Position numbers and translations under genes: made by a program. Positions 37,672-46,463 of a stretch of 64,000 nucleotides of DNA are shown here, piece after piece. Source of the stretch: Magnetospirillum sp. (GTDB lineage: Bacteria > Pseudomonadota > Alphaproteobacteria > Rhodospirillales > Magnetospirillaceae); contig JANQAI010000008.1 of the NCBI GenBank assembly GCA_024707145.1, positions 496,001-560,000 on the forward strand, in the 5' to 3' direction. Every line of letters starts with the position of its first letter. Position 1 is the stretch's first letter. The notes below the pieces were generated by a model. That model was not told the origin of the DNA, made no database searches, and saw nothing but the letters and a program-made list of their open reading frames with translations.

Positions 37672-38862
37672 TCACTGCGCCTCCATCGCCGCCGGAGCCT
37701 CCGCCGCCACGGGGGTAGCCGTCTCTTCGGTCCCCGCCGGAATGTCGGTGTCAAGCGCTTCGGGCCCAAGGCCGTCCTGCAGCGGCCCCGCGGTCACGGC
37801 GAAAGTCGGCACCGCCGGCTCGGCCATCTCGCGGTCGCTGACCGAGGGATCGGCGCCTTCCGACACCGACGCCACCGCCACGGTGGTATCCGACACCTTA
37901 CACGTATTGGAGGTGGACGGGTCGCAGGTCTGGGCCGCCAGACCGGTGCGTCCCGAAGCCGAAGCCGTGTTGGTGCCGGGATTGGACCCGCCACCGGGAT
38001 TCCCACCACCCGGATTCCCGCCATTGCCGGGGCCAGGGCCGTCACCGCCACCCCCGCCCGGCCCGCCGCCGGTATCGCCGCCGGAAGATCCACCCCCGGT
38101 GTCACCGCCCCGGGAGCGCCCCTGGCCGGCGAAGCCGCCGGTGGACCCGCCCGCCGTGCGCCCGCCCTGGGCCTTCCCCAAGCCGGCGAGGCCGCCCTTC
38201 GAACCGGCCGCCGAATCGCCGCCTGCCGCCATGCTGCCGTTGGAGGAACCACCGGTGGTGGCCCCGGCCGAGCCGCCCACCACGCCGTTCGCCCCGATGG
38301 CGGCGCCGGTGGCGCCCGACTCGGTCGACCCCGCCCCCACCGACCAGCCCGCGGAAATGGCCGCCCGTTCGGCCGTCGATGTCAAAGCGGGACCGCGCAG
38401 GCCGAAACTGCTGCCGGGCGTCGCGTTGCCCAGCCCCAGGGCGCCGGCACGCCCGCCGCCGTCGCCCGCTCCATTGGCAGCGCGGCCACCCAGGGCCCCG
38501 TTGTTGCCGCCGGCACCGATGCCACCGGCTTGGCCGCCCTTACCGCCGAGGCCGCCGCCATGGCCGCCGCCGGCCCCACCGGCCGAGGCGCCACCGGCGC
38601 CACCGCCGCCGCCGATGCCGCCGCCATGGGCACCGCCCACACCGCCAGCCGACCCACCGCCGCCGCCGCCGCCGCCGCCGCCAACCGCACCGCCGGCCTT
38701 GCCGCCGGACGGCCCGCCGGCACCGGTGCTGCCGCCGACCGCGCCACCGGCCGATCCGCCGGCAGCCGCCTGCGCCTCGGTCAAGGTGCCCCCGGCGACC
38801 ACCGCAAGTCCCAGGCCGACCACGCCGGCCAACCCGACAGTCTTGACCCAACCCCTTGCCAT
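37672..38862 (-). CDS. exported glycine-rich repeat protein
   Basis: 396 residues. A signal peptide (WVKTVGLAGVVGLGLAVVAG, cleavage near TEAQA) precedes ~260 residues of Gly/Ala/Ser low-complexity sequence in GGxGG units, including a run of ten glycines. After that comes a short segment with two Cys (LAAQTCDPSTSNTCKVSDTT) and an acidic Thr/Ala/Glu end. Such proteins are typically surface or matrix material. The repetitive DNA would be prone to slippage. Long open frames on the opposite strand are a by-product of its codon composition. Confidence 0.7.
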   Translation of the reverse strand: MARGWVKTVGLAGVVGLGLAVVAGGTLTEAQAAAGGSAGGAVGGSTGAGGPSGGKAGGAVGGGGGGGGGGSAGGVGGAHGGGIGGGGGAGGASAGGAGGGHGGGLGGKGGQAGGIGAGGNNGALGGRAANGAGDGGGRAGALGLGNATPGSSFGLRGPALTSTAERAAISAGWSVGAGSTESGATGAAIGANGVVGGSAGATTGGSSNGSMAAGGDSAAGSKGGLAGLGKAQGGRTAGGSTGGFAGQGRSRGGDTGGGSSGGDTGGGPGGGGGDGPGPGNGGNPGGGNPGGGSNPGTNTASASGRTGLAAQTCDPSTSNTCKVSDTTVAVASVSEGADPSVSDREMAEPAVPTFAVTAGPLQDGLGPEALDTDIPAGTEETATPVAAEAPAAMEAQ

Positions 38863-39046
38863 GCCCGGCCTCCTTCCTGCCCAATCGATGGCGACTGGGG
38901 CCAATATGGCGCTGACGCCGGTAGTAGCGCGGGGTGCAGGCGAGAGCTCTTTCGCGCCGCCGTCCTCGCCATCAGAGAGGCGGCGGCGCGCGGTCGGATT
39001 GGCTCATGCTGCGGGGCGTCCCGAACGCATCGTCGAGGCTTCGCCC

Positions 39047-39925
39047 ATGATCCGTCCCTTCCTGCTGTTGGCCCTTTCGGCCCTGGCCGCCTGCGCCGAG
39101 GCCCCGTCCAGATTGGCCGCCGGCCCCGCTTTGCCTCCCGCGCCACTGCCCCAGTGGCGGGTCGGCGACAGCGTCAGCTGGAGCAACGGCCAGACCGAAA
39201 CCGTGGTGGCGGTGGATGGCGAGGTAGTGCGCTGGCGCGACCAGGACGGCAACACCTACAGCGGCTACCGCAATTTTGCGTTGCCTTCGCTGGCCTGGGA
39301 CTACCCCACCACCCGGGCGGTCACCGAAATGGACGTACCGCCTGGCGCGCTGTGGCCGCTGAAGCCGGGCAATGCCGTCCATTTCGTCGTGAACCAGCGG
39401 CTGACCCTGAAGGTGCATAATTCCGAACACGCCTACCACGACGAGTGGCAATGCATGGTGGACGGCACCGAGCGGGTGGCCATCCGGCTGGGCAGCTTCG
39501 ACACCTATCGCCTGCGCTGCCAGCGCTATTGGCGCGGCAGCAACATCGGCGAGATCGTGTGGAATTACGCCCCCGAGTTGGGCCAGGTGGTGCGGCGCAA
39601 CTGGACCGAAGCCAAGGAACCCGAGGAACTGGTCGCCATCGGCAGCGGAACCCTGGGCGCCAAGGCCGAGAAAGTGGCCGCCAAGGTGCGCCAGCGGGGG
39701 TTGGAAGTCCTGCCGGCCGGCGGCAAGGCGGTGGGGCGGGCCGGAACGGTGGAGACGCTGGTACAGCCCAAGGCCACCTTTCGTACCGAAAAGGGCGTCT
39801 TCTGCCGCGACTTCCTGCAGACCGTCAGCACGAATTCCGCCCGCACCACCACCGCCGGCAGCGCCTGCCGAGGCTCCGATGGCAAATGGGTGGTGGTGGA
39901 TCGCCTGAAGGAGAAGGAGGATTAG
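39047..39925 (+). CDS. outer-membrane lipoprotein of unknown function
   Basis: 292 residues with lipoprotein signal (MIRPFLLLALSALAACAEAP; LAAC lipobox, Cys at ~15). An N-terminal beta domain (WRVGDSVSWSNGQTETVVAV, DQDGNTYSGYRNFALPSLAW) is followed by a middle domain with paired Cys (DEWQCMVDGTERVAIRLGSF, TYRLRCQRYWRG) and a C-terminal GVFCRDFLQTVST...GSACRGSDGKWVVVD. That last part resembles the RT0821/Lpp0805 surface-protein ending. Likely exposed at or anchored in the envelope. Monocistronic, followed by a hairpin at 39953-39985. Confidence 0.72.
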   Translation: MIRPFLLLALSALAACAEAPSRLAAGPALPPAPLPQWRVGDSVSWSNGQTETVVAVDGEVVRWRDQDGNTYSGYRNFALPSLAWDYPTTRAVTEMDVPPGALWPLKPGNAVHFVVNQRLTLKVHNSEHAYHDEWQCMVDGTERVAIRLGSFDTYRLRCQRYWRGSNIGEIVWNYAPELGQVVRRNWTEAKEPEELVAIGSGTLGAKAEKVAAKVRQRGLEVLPAGGKAVGRAGTVETLVQPKATFRTEKGVFCRDFLQTVSTNSARTTTAGSACRGSDGKWVVVDRLKEKED

Positions 39926-39952
39926 GGCGAGCAGGTACAGCCAGAGAAGATC

Positions 39953-39985
39953 AAGGCCAGCAAACCCATTGGGCTTGCTGGCCTT
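39953..39985. terminator. hairpin terminator after the lipoprotein gene
   Basis: AAGGCCAGCAAACCC, loop ATT, GGGCTTGCTGGCCTT: a 15-base stem with one mismatch, A-rich before and T-rich after, so it can terminate from either side. It lies 28 bases past the lipoprotein stop. On the minus strand it sits just downstream of the tRNA-Pro fragment, mirroring the hairpin that follows the intact tRNA-Pro at 56528-56561. Confidence 0.75.
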
Positions 39986-39992
39986 ATCGGTC

Positions 39993-40032
39993 GATTCGAA
40001 CCTCCGGCCCCCGGGCCTCCCGAAGACGGTGC
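39993..40032 (-). repeat. tRNA-Pro fragment, candidate att site (left)
   Basis: These 40 bases match 56581-56618 inside the intact tRNA-Pro(CGG) at about 36 of 38 aligned positions with a two-base gap. They cover the anticodon loop (TTCGGGA), variable loop and T-loop (GGTTCGAAT). The D-arm and acceptor stem are absent and the 3' side of the T-stem has diverged, so it cannot be a functional tRNA. Orientation is the same as the intact gene, making the two copies a direct repeat around 16.6 kb. Anticodon-to-T-loop identity blocks are the usual target of tRNA-integrating elements. Confidence 0.65.
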
Positions 40033-40232
40033 CGGGGCGGATCGCAGCGGGAGGGTTACGGGGAATGCTGGCGAATGGAATGACCGTGTGGGCGCAGGTG
40101 GACAGCTCGGCCGCCTGCACCGGATGAGTCGCCCCGTTGGAAAAGCTGCGGCCCGAGTGCGATCCGGAACCAAACAAGGGTCCATGCGCGCCCGCATCTC
40201 CGTCCCGGAAAGGATGGAGCCAATCGGGAGAA

Positions 40233-41438
40233 TTAGACGTCGGCCCGGGGCAGGAAGATGGTGAACCGCGTTCCCTCGGCCTTGCAGGTTTCGACGACGA
40301 TACCGCCGTGGTGGCCGTCAATGATGCCGCTGACCGCCGACAACCCCAGCCCGGTACCGCTGGTCTTGGTGGTGAAGAACGGTTCGAAAATATGCGACAG
40401 GGTATCGGCGTCCATGCCCGAACCGGTATCGGTCACCGACAAGCGGACATAAGGGAAGCCGATGCGCAGGTCGCCGACGCGCAGGCAGACGGCGTTGGGG
40501 CGTTCGGCCTCGCCCCCTTCCGGCGATCGAAGGACGACGCAGTCGAGGCTCACCCTCACCTCGCCCGTGTCGGCGATGGCCTGGATCGCATTGATCATCA
40601 GGTTCATGACCACCTGATACAGCTGGATGCCGCGGCCATGGACAAGACACGGTTCAGCCGGCAGGTCGAGGATCAGGCGGACCCCCTGCCCCTCGGCGCA
40701 CCTGAACAGCTGGGTCGCATCCCCGACAATGGCCGCCAAGTCGATCAATTCGCGTTCGGCGCTACCGCTCCCGCCCACCATCATCAATTGCCGCAGCAAA
40801 TCCTTGCCACGCATCCCGGCGCCGGCGGCGTCGCGCAGCATGGCGGCCATGGGGTCATCCTTGGCAAGATTGTCGGCGGCGAATTCCGCATATGCCACCA
40901 TGGTGTTGAGGATGTTGCCAATGTCGTGGGCCATCCATTCCGCCAAGGCGGCGACCGCCTCCATCTTCTGGGCCTGGAAGAACTGGTCGGCCAGGGCCGC
41001 GCGCTCGGCCTCCGCCCGCCGCTGATTGGTAAGGTCGCGGACGAGGGCGGCGAACATGACCCGGCCGGAGGTGTCGACCCGCGTCACCGTCAGTTCCAGC
41101 GGAAAGGAGGCGCCGTCACGGCGACGCCCCACCAACTCGCGAGTCCGGCCGATGATCGATGATTCTCCGGTCCGGTGATAGGTACGAAGGTAGGTATCGT
41201 GCCCCTCGCGCCCGTGTTCCTGGGTCAGCACACCCACGCTTTGGCCGATGATCTCGGCCGCCGCATACCCGAAGATGCGCTCGGCGGCCGGATTGAGGGT
41301 TTCGATGATGCCACTGCCGTCGATGGTGAGAATGCCGTCCTGGACCGCAGCGATCATAGCCTCCAACTCGTGGACGCGATCACTGCGATGTTCCCCGTCT
41401 ACAAGGCTGGCGCCGGGGCTTCGCATGGCATTCGGCAT
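40233..41438 (-). CDS. PAS-domain soluble histidine kinase, no receiver nearby
   Basis: 401 residues, no transmembrane segment. A PAS domain spans ~24-135 (ELEAMIAAVQDGILTIDGSG, NPAAERIFGYAAAEIIGQSV, RRRDGASFPLELTVTRVD). The dimerisation helix FFQAQKMEAVAALAEWMAHDIGNIL has the phospho-acceptor His near 170. An HATPase domain follows (N box VVMNLMINAIQAIADTG, VTDTGSGMD, FTTKTSGTGLGLSAV). The H-box is similar to that of the larger kinase at 46464-48542 (YFQAQKMEAVGTLASGAAHE), so the two are paralogues and may share the NtrC-type partner at 48564. Upstream DNA is AT-rich. Confidence 0.9.
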   Translation of the reverse strand: MPNAMRSPGASLVDGEHRSDRVHELEAMIAAVQDGILTIDGSGIIETLNPAAERIFGYAAAEIIGQSVGVLTQEHGREGHDTYLRTYHRTGESSIIGRTRELVGRRRDGASFPLELTVTRVDTSGRVMFAALVRDLTNQRRAEAERAALADQFFQAQKMEAVAALAEWMAHDIGNILNTMVAYAEFAADNLAKDDPMAAMLRDAAGAGMRGKDLLRQLMMVGGSGSAERELIDLAAIVGDATQLFRCAEGQGVRLILDLPAEPCLVHGRGIQLYQVVMNLMINAIQAIADTGEVRVSLDCVVLRSPEGGEAERPNAVCLRVGDLRIGFPYVRLSVTDTGSGMDADTLSHIFEPFFTTKTSGTGLGLSAVSGIIDGHHGGIVVETCKAEGTRFTIFLPRADV

Positions 41439-42045
41439 AGGCCACCATCCAATATCGATGGAACAATATTATACGAACAACACACAACGAAAGAACACAT
41501 ATTTTCAAATAAGCAAAAATTAAATAACCATGCCGAGTTTGTGCTTTACAGTAGCATAATGTGATTAATGCGGCGCAATAAATAACCGTGGATCCATTTC
41601 ATCGACCATTCGCCGACAGAACATAGTACAGGCCGATGTCCGAGACGCCGGCAAGATTGTCCTCCGCCACCCGGCCAGCGGCGCTGGCCACCGCTCCGAC
41701 GGGATAGAAAGGCGCGCCGCCTCGTGCCATGCCCGCTCCTGATGATTCCCAGTATAAGGAATCGACATGGGTTGTCTTTACGAAAATGCCTTCTCAAGGA
41801 TGGGAGGGCATTTTAACAATTACAATGAAAATATATGCGAATACCCATTACATGCAGAACACGGGAAGTTCTGCACCTGTCAGTCAACCAGCGGGAAGCA
41901 TTCTCCACGCATCCCGCGAGCCCTTATCGCGAGAGACTGTCGCATGACATGCACAGGACTTGCAGCAGTGCCTGTGATGCGTTCAGTGCACCTGCGGCGG
42001 CCGACGCCCTTGTGCCCGGGGTCCCCGGCAGGGCTGGCACCTCAA
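41439..42045. other. AT-rich gap between the kinase and ccmI
   Basis: About 600 bases, clearly poorer in GC than the rest of the window (for example 41460-41600 and 41760-41870). They contain the promoter region of the kinase gene and two short ORF candidates listed separately. No mobile-element gene, tRNA or long conserved ORF is seen. The composition change supports foreign origin or rapid drift. Confidence 0.6.
41599..41730 (-). CDS. short ORF, possible gene remnant
   Basis: 43 codons, MARGGAPFYPVGAVASAAGR then VAEDNLAGVSDIGLYYVLSANGR. The amino-acid composition looks protein-like and the GC-rich third positions contrast with the AT-rich surroundings, suggesting a relic or very small protein. 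No ribosome-binding site stands out and no family is recognised. Confidence 0.25.
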   Translation of the reverse strand: MARGGAPFYPVGAVASAAGRVAEDNLAGVSDIGLYYVLSANGR

Positions 42046-42068
42046 TTAAGGCGCGGCGGTGCCGGTGA
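41825..42068 (+). pseudogene. possible small gene with frameshift
   Basis: Starting at ATG 41825 the frame reads MKIYANTHYMQNTGSSAPVS, QPAGSILHASREPLSRE and stops at 41947. In the adjacent frame the text continues RLSHDMHRTCSSACDAFSAP, AAADALVPGVPGRAGTSIKA to a stop at 42068. Joined near 41935 they would give an ~80-residue peptide overlapping the convergent ccmI end by 22 bases. Given the many single-base breaks in the window this may be one gene, but neither part matches a family I know. Confidence 0.3.
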
Positions 42069-42952
42069 GCGCCGTCTCCGGCTTGGGGGCTATGGTGGCG
42101 GCATCCAGGCCAGCGGTGGCGGCGGTTTGGGCGATCTCGTCACGCAACTCCGTCAGCCACGGGACATCGGGACTGGAATCCTGCTCCAGATCCTTCCAGA
42201 CGGCGATGGCCCCGGCGGCGTCGCCGATCTGCGCTCGCGCCAGCCCCAGATAGAAGCGGGCGCGCGGATCGCCCGGCTGCACGCCCAACGTCTCCAAGAA
42301 CACCTGGCGGGCTTCGGGCACCACCATGCCCTGGGCGGAAGCGACGACCACCTCGCCCAGGGTTCCCAACAGGTCGGCGTTGGGCGGCCCCAGGTCGGCG
42401 GCCCGGCGCAGGGCATCGATGGCGGCGTCATAGCGCCCCAGCGTCCTGTAGGAGCGGCCCAACAGGGCCCACCCCGAGGAATCGCCGGGGTTGGCGTCCA
42501 GCCGCGCTTCCAACTTTTTCCACCATCGCCTCGATGTCGGCGGCACCCTGATGCTCCTCCCCTAATTGGGGGGCCTGGACCTCGGCATAGGGCATGTCGG
42601 GAATGGCGGGTGCCCCGATCACCCCATACAGGCCGAAAGCGCCGGCCGGCACGGCGACCGCCACCACCGCCGCCACCATCGTGCGGGCGGGCGGGCGACC
42701 GATGATTTCGGTCCCGCGCTGGCGGCCGGCGCGCAGCATGCGATGCTTGATCTCCAGGCGGGCGGCCTCGGCCTGGTCGGCCTGGATCACGCCGCTTTCG
42801 AGGTCGCGGTCGACCTCGGCCAGTTGGTCGCGAAACACCATGAGGTCGTAATCCGCCCGCGCCGCCGACTTGCCGCTCCGGCGCAGCAGCGGCCACACCA
42901 GCAGCAGCAGGACGGCGATGGTCAGGGCCGTGAATGCGATCCAGGGACTCAT
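42046..42952 (-). CDS. ccmI: cytochrome c maturation protein CcmI/CycH (one apparent frameshift)
   Basis: About 301 residues after bridging a break. N-terminal helix SPWIAFTALTIAVLLLLVWPLL, a cytoplasmic leucine-zipper-like part (DYDLMVFRDQLAEVDRDLESGVI), and a second helix (TMVAAVVAVAVPAGAFGLYGV). A periplasmic TPR domain follows (WALLGRSYRTLGRYDAAIDALRRA; ARFYLGLARAQIGDAAGAI). The frame changes at the T5 run near 42515-42519; T4 gives VEKLEARLDANPGD. CcmI delivers apocytochrome c to the CcmFH heme ligase. It overlaps ccmH as ATGA. Confidence 0.88.
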
Positions 42953-43425
42953 GGCGTCTTGTCCTCGGTGAACAGGTGGGAAAGCTCGGCTTCCTCATCG
43001 GTGGTCAGCGGCATCGGCATCCGCCCGGCGACGCTGGAAGCGGCGCGGCGATAGAATGCGAACACCGCCGCAATTCCCGCCGCGAGCAGGAACAGCGGCC
43101 CGAACCATAGGGCATAGGTGCCCACCTTCAAGGGCGGCTTCAGCAATACGAAGTCGCCATAGCGCGCCACCACATACTCCATGACCTGCCGGTCACTGTC
43201 GCCGGCCTGCAGGCGCTCGCGGACGATGACCCTGAGGTCCCGCGCCAGACTGGCATCGGAATCATCGATGGACTGATTCTGGCAGACCAGGCACCGCAAA
43301 TCCTTGCCAATGTCGCGCGCGCGGGTTTCCAGCGCCGGATCGGCCAGCATTTCGTCGGGATTGACCGCCAGCGCCGGCCCGCCGATGGCCGACAGCAGCG
43401 CGATGGTCAGCAGCATGCGCCTCAT
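42949..43425 (-). CDS. ccmH: cytochrome c maturation protein CcmH
   Basis: 158 residues: signal peptide (MRRMLLTIALLSAIGGPALA), conserved DIGKDLRCLVCQNQSIDDSDASLARDLR with the CLVC redox pair, VRERLQAGDSDRQVMEYVVARYGDFV, and a transmembrane helix (WFGPLFLLAAGIAAVFAFY). CcmH reduces the heme-binding Cys of apocytochrome c on the periplasmic side. Overlaps ccmI and ccmG by four bases at each end, indicating tight coupling. Confidence 0.95.
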   Translation of the reverse strand: MRRMLLTIALLSAIGGPALAVNPDEMLADPALETRARDIGKDLRCLVCQNQSIDDSDASLARDLRVIVRERLQAGDSDRQVMEYVVARYGDFVLLKPPLKVGTYALWFGPLFLLAAGIAAVFAFYRRAASSVAGRMPMPLTTDEEAELSHLFTEDKTP

Positions 43426-43952
43426 TTCGACAACTCCGTCAGCAGCGGCAATACCGTGGCCTTCACATCCGCCTCGGTCAGCGGGCCCACCTGTTTGAAG
43501 CGGATGCGCCCCTGGCGGTCGACCACATAGCTTTCCGGCACGCCATAGACGCCCCAGTCGATGGCGGTGCGGCCATCCTGGTCGGCGGCGATCCGCCCGA
43601 AGGGGTCGCCCAGGCGCTTCAGCCAGGCCAGGGCGTCGGCCGGTTGGTCCTTGTAATCGATGCCCACCAGCGTCACCCCGGGCCGCCGGGCCAGATCCAT
43701 CAGCACCGGATGCTCGGCCCGGCAGGGCACGCACCACGACGAGAAGAAATTGACCACCGTGACCCGCCCCATCAGGTCGGCCCCGGTCAGGCCAGGCTTG
43801 GCGGCCGACAGGGGCGGCAGGTCGAAGGCGGGAACCGCCTTGTCGATCAGGGGCGACGGGACACGGCGGGGGTCGAGTTCCAACCCGCGCAGGAACAGCA
43901 CGGCCAGCAGCCCGAAGAGTGCCGCCGGCACCACGAAGAGGACGCGCCGCAT
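43422..43952 (-). CDS. ccmG: thiol:disulfide interchange protein CcmG/DsbE
   Basis: 176 residues: membrane anchor (VLFVVPAALFGLLAVLFLRG) and a periplasmic thioredoxin fold with active site FFSSWCVPCRAEHPVL near residue 74, GVYGVPESYVVDRQGRI with the cis-Pro, and the CcmG-type GIDYKDQPADALAWL insertion. It supplies reductant to CcmH/apocytochrome. Between ccmH (4-base overlap) and ccmF (3 bases). Confidence 0.95.
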   Translation of the reverse strand: MRRVLFVVPAALFGLLAVLFLRGLELDPRRVPSPLIDKAVPAFDLPPLSAAKPGLTGADLMGRVTVVNFFSSWCVPCRAEHPVLMDLARRPGVTLVGIDYKDQPADALAWLKRLGDPFGRIAADQDGRTAIDWGVYGVPESYVVDRQGRIRFKQVGPLTEADVKATVLPLLTELSK

Positions 43953-43955
43953 GCC

Positions 43956-45940
43956 CTACTCCGCCGGCCCGGCCAGGGCGGCCTCCGCCACCCGGCGGGC
44001 CGGGGCGCCGATGCGGTGGCGACGGTCGCTCAGCGACACGATGCCGCCGACGGCCAGCATCAAGGCACCGGCCCACATCCAGGGCACCAGCGGATTGAAG
44101 TACAGGCGTGCCACATAGCCGTCACCGTCGGGCTCTCCAACCACCGCGTAAAGATCACCGATCGCGGTGGTATGGATGGCGGCCACGGTCGTGGGCCGGG
44201 GGGATGGGTATATCGGCGCCTCTCGGGTTTGAGAACCGTCACCGCGCGACCGTCCCGACTTATGGAAAAGCTCGCTTCGACCGCCGTGTAGTTGGGCCCC
44301 CGCACCTGGCGGACACCGTCGAAGCGGAACTGGTAGCCGGCCACGGACGTCATCTCCCCCGGACGCATGGTCAGGATGTTCTCGACCTTCCAGGCCGAGG
44401 AGCCGACGACGCCGACGATCACCAGTGCCAATCCGGCATGCGCAATGGCCGTGCCGTGAACGGCGCGGGGAAGGCGCAGCGCCCGGCGCCCCGCCTGAAC
44501 CATGCGGGTGTGCGAGAATCCGCAGCGCCCTGCCCATTCCGACACCGTCGCCACCAGCAGCCATACCGCCAGCGCCATGCCCGCAGGCGCCCACCAGGGA
44601 CTTCCCGATGGCGCCAGCGCCGCCATCAGCGCCGCTGCCAGTGCGGTTGCCGCCAGCGCCCAGCGCAGCTTGCGCGCCGCCAAATCGAGATCACCGCGTT
44701 TCCACGCCAGGAACGGGCCGACCGCCATGGTCACCACCAAGGGCACCATCAGCGGCAGGAATACCGAATTGAAGAAGGGCGGCCCCACCGAGACCTTGCC
44801 GATCTCCAGCGCATCGGCGAAGAGAGGATAAAGCGTGCCCAGCAGCACGGTGCCCGCCGCGGTCGCCATCAGCACGTTGTTGAGCAGCAGCGAGCCCTCG
44901 CGCGAGACTGGGGAGAACAGGCTGCCCGCCTTCAGCGATGGCGCCCGCAGGGCGAACAGGGTCAGCGAGCCGCCAACGGCAATGGCCAGGATGGCCAAAA
45001 TGAAGATGCCGCGGGTAGGATCAGTGGCAAAGGCATGCACGCTGGTGATGACGCCCGAGCGCACCAGGAAGGTGCCCAGCAGCGACAAGCCGAAGGCCAA
45101 GATCGCCAACAGGGTTGTCCAGCTCTTCAGCGCGTCGCGCTTCTCGACGACGATAGCGCTGTGCAGCAGCGCGGTCCCCACCAGCCAGGGCATGAACGAG
45201 GCGTTCTCGACCGGGTCCCAGTACCACCAGCCGCCCCAGCCGAGGGTGTAATAGGCCCACCAGCTGCCCAGCGCGATACCGGCAGTCAGGAACACCCAAG
45301 CCGCAAGGGTCCAGGGCCGCACCCAGCGGGCCCAGGCGGCATCCACCCGCCCCTCGATCAGGGCGGCGGCGGCAAAGGAAAAGGCCATGGAAAAGCCCAC
45401 ATAGCCCAGGTACAGGAACGGCGGATGGAAGGCCAGGCCGGGGTCCTGCAGCAGCGGATTGAGGCCGTCGCCGTTGGCCGGCGGCTGGGCCAGGCGCAGG
45501 AACGGGTTGGAGGTCAGCAGGATGAACAGCAGGAAGGCCACCGAAATCATGGCCTGCACTGCCAGCGCCAGCGCCTTCAGCCCCGGCGGCAGATTGCGGC
45601 CGAACACCGCCACCGCCCCGCCGAACAGGGCGAGGATGAACACCCACAGCAGCATGGAGCCCTCGTGGTTGCCCCAGACGCCCGATACCTTGTACAGCAG
45701 GGGCTTGGCGGTGTGCGAGTTGGCTGCCACGTTGGCCACCGAGAAGTCGCTGACCACATAGGCGTGGGTCAGGGAAGCGAAGGCGATGCCGACGCAGACC
45801 AGCTGTGCCAGGGCTGCCGGCGCCGCCAGCGCCATCCACGCAGCTTCGCCGCGGCGAGCACCCAGCAGCGGCACCACCGCCTGCGTCACCGCCACGGCCA
45901 GCGCCAAGACCAGGGCGTAGTGTCCCAATTCCACGAACAT
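43956..45940 (-). CDS. ccmF: cytochrome c heme lyase subunit CcmF (one apparent frameshift)
   Basis: About 661 residues after bridging a break, with some 15 helices. The heme-binding WWD domain is intact: GWGGWWYWDPVENASFMPWL near residue 240. His residues fall in the SNPFLRLAQPP, LAFHPPFLYLGYVGF and GTALLHSAIVVEKR segments. The frame changes near 44205-44212 in a GC-rich stretch; one added base joins LKPERR to IYPSPRPTTVAAIHT, restoring the periplasmic domain and last helix (VPWMWAGALMLAVGGIVSLSD). First gene of ccmFGHI. The usual partner ccmE is not adjacent, so ccmABCDE must be elsewhere. Confidence 0.9.
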
Positions 45941-46197
45941 GACGAAGCTCTCCCACCGGCGGCCGCGACAGCGGCCGCCGTCATAATCCTGACGGCGCGA
46001 CCGGCCGTGCCTAGCCGGCCCATGGGGCGGTGCGCCGCCCACAGCGAAAGCAATTCCCGCGCCAGCCTGGTCACGGCGGTAGCCAAGGAACTTCGATATC
46101 GGAATCGCCGGCCGCCGCCCCGAGCCCCGCCGTCGCGCAGCGAGATTCGAGCGGTGGAGGACGAGGTCCGCTCGACCTTCCTCTGACCGGCCGGGAA

Positions 46198-46241
46198 TCC
46201 CGACTGTGGGAAAACGGCCGCCGCCACTCCCGGAAATGGGA
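46198..46241. promoter_or_regulatory. paired TCCC-N6-GGGA dyads (pair A)
   Basis: TCCC-GACTGT-GGGA at 46198-46211 and TCCC-GGAAAT-GGGA at 46228-46241. The centres are exactly 30 bp apart, three helical turns, so both face the same side of DNA. The second copy extends to CTCCCGGAAATGGGAAT, which matches 16 of 17 bases at 56179-56195. They lie ~130 bp upstream of a sigma-54-like promoter in front of the kinase gene, the normal place for enhancer sites of an NtrC-type activator such as the product of 48564-49943. Confidence 0.6.
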
Positions 46242-46370
46242 ATGGCGGTGCCCGACGGCCTCGGAGGTGACGCAGCCTGCCCGACACGTCCCTGCCGGCC
46301 AGGAAAAACCTGCTCTATGCCCGGCAGGTGGCGACCATCGCCGCAGGCATCCAAAGGGGTTTCGGAAAAC

Positions 46371-46385
46371 CGGCACAAAATTTGA
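46371..46385 (+). promoter_or_regulatory. sigma-54-like promoter before the CHASE-type kinase
   Basis: CGGCAC-AAAAT-TTGA matches the -24/-12 pattern (TGGCAC-N5-TTGC) at the invariant GG and at most other positions; the final C is A. The spacing is right. It sits ~130 bp downstream of dyad pair A and ~80 bp before the TTG start of the kinase gene. Weak on its own, more credible with the enhancer pair. Confidence 0.45.
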
Positions 46386-46463
46386 GTAAGTCAAAACAGG
46401 ACGCCCGCCCGCCTCTTGATGAGAGCGCGACGAGCGGATATACCGGCCAGCAAGGAGATGCTC

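Larger units (their letters stand above)
39926..40232. other. intergenic region at the left edge of the putative island
   Basis: 307 bases without a gene. It contains the hairpin at 39953-39985 and the tRNA-Pro fragment at 39993-40032. The remaining 200 bases (40033-40232) contain no ORF with coding character and no promoter I can support. This is where the window changes from ordinary envelope genes to the kinase-ccm-cytochrome region. Confidence 0.6.

Noticed and set aside
37742..39046. Proline-rich continuous frame upstream of the lipoprotein
   Set aside because: It is the antisense of the glycine-rich repeat gene; the lipoprotein signal begins at 39047.
39993..40032. A complete second tRNA-Pro gene
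   Set aside because: No D-arm or acceptor stem is present on the 5' side and the T-stem does not pair; only a fragment remains.
44108..46186. 692-codon + strand frame opposite ccmF
   Set aside because: Low-complexity Gln/His/Gly text with no family features; CcmF is evident on the other strand.
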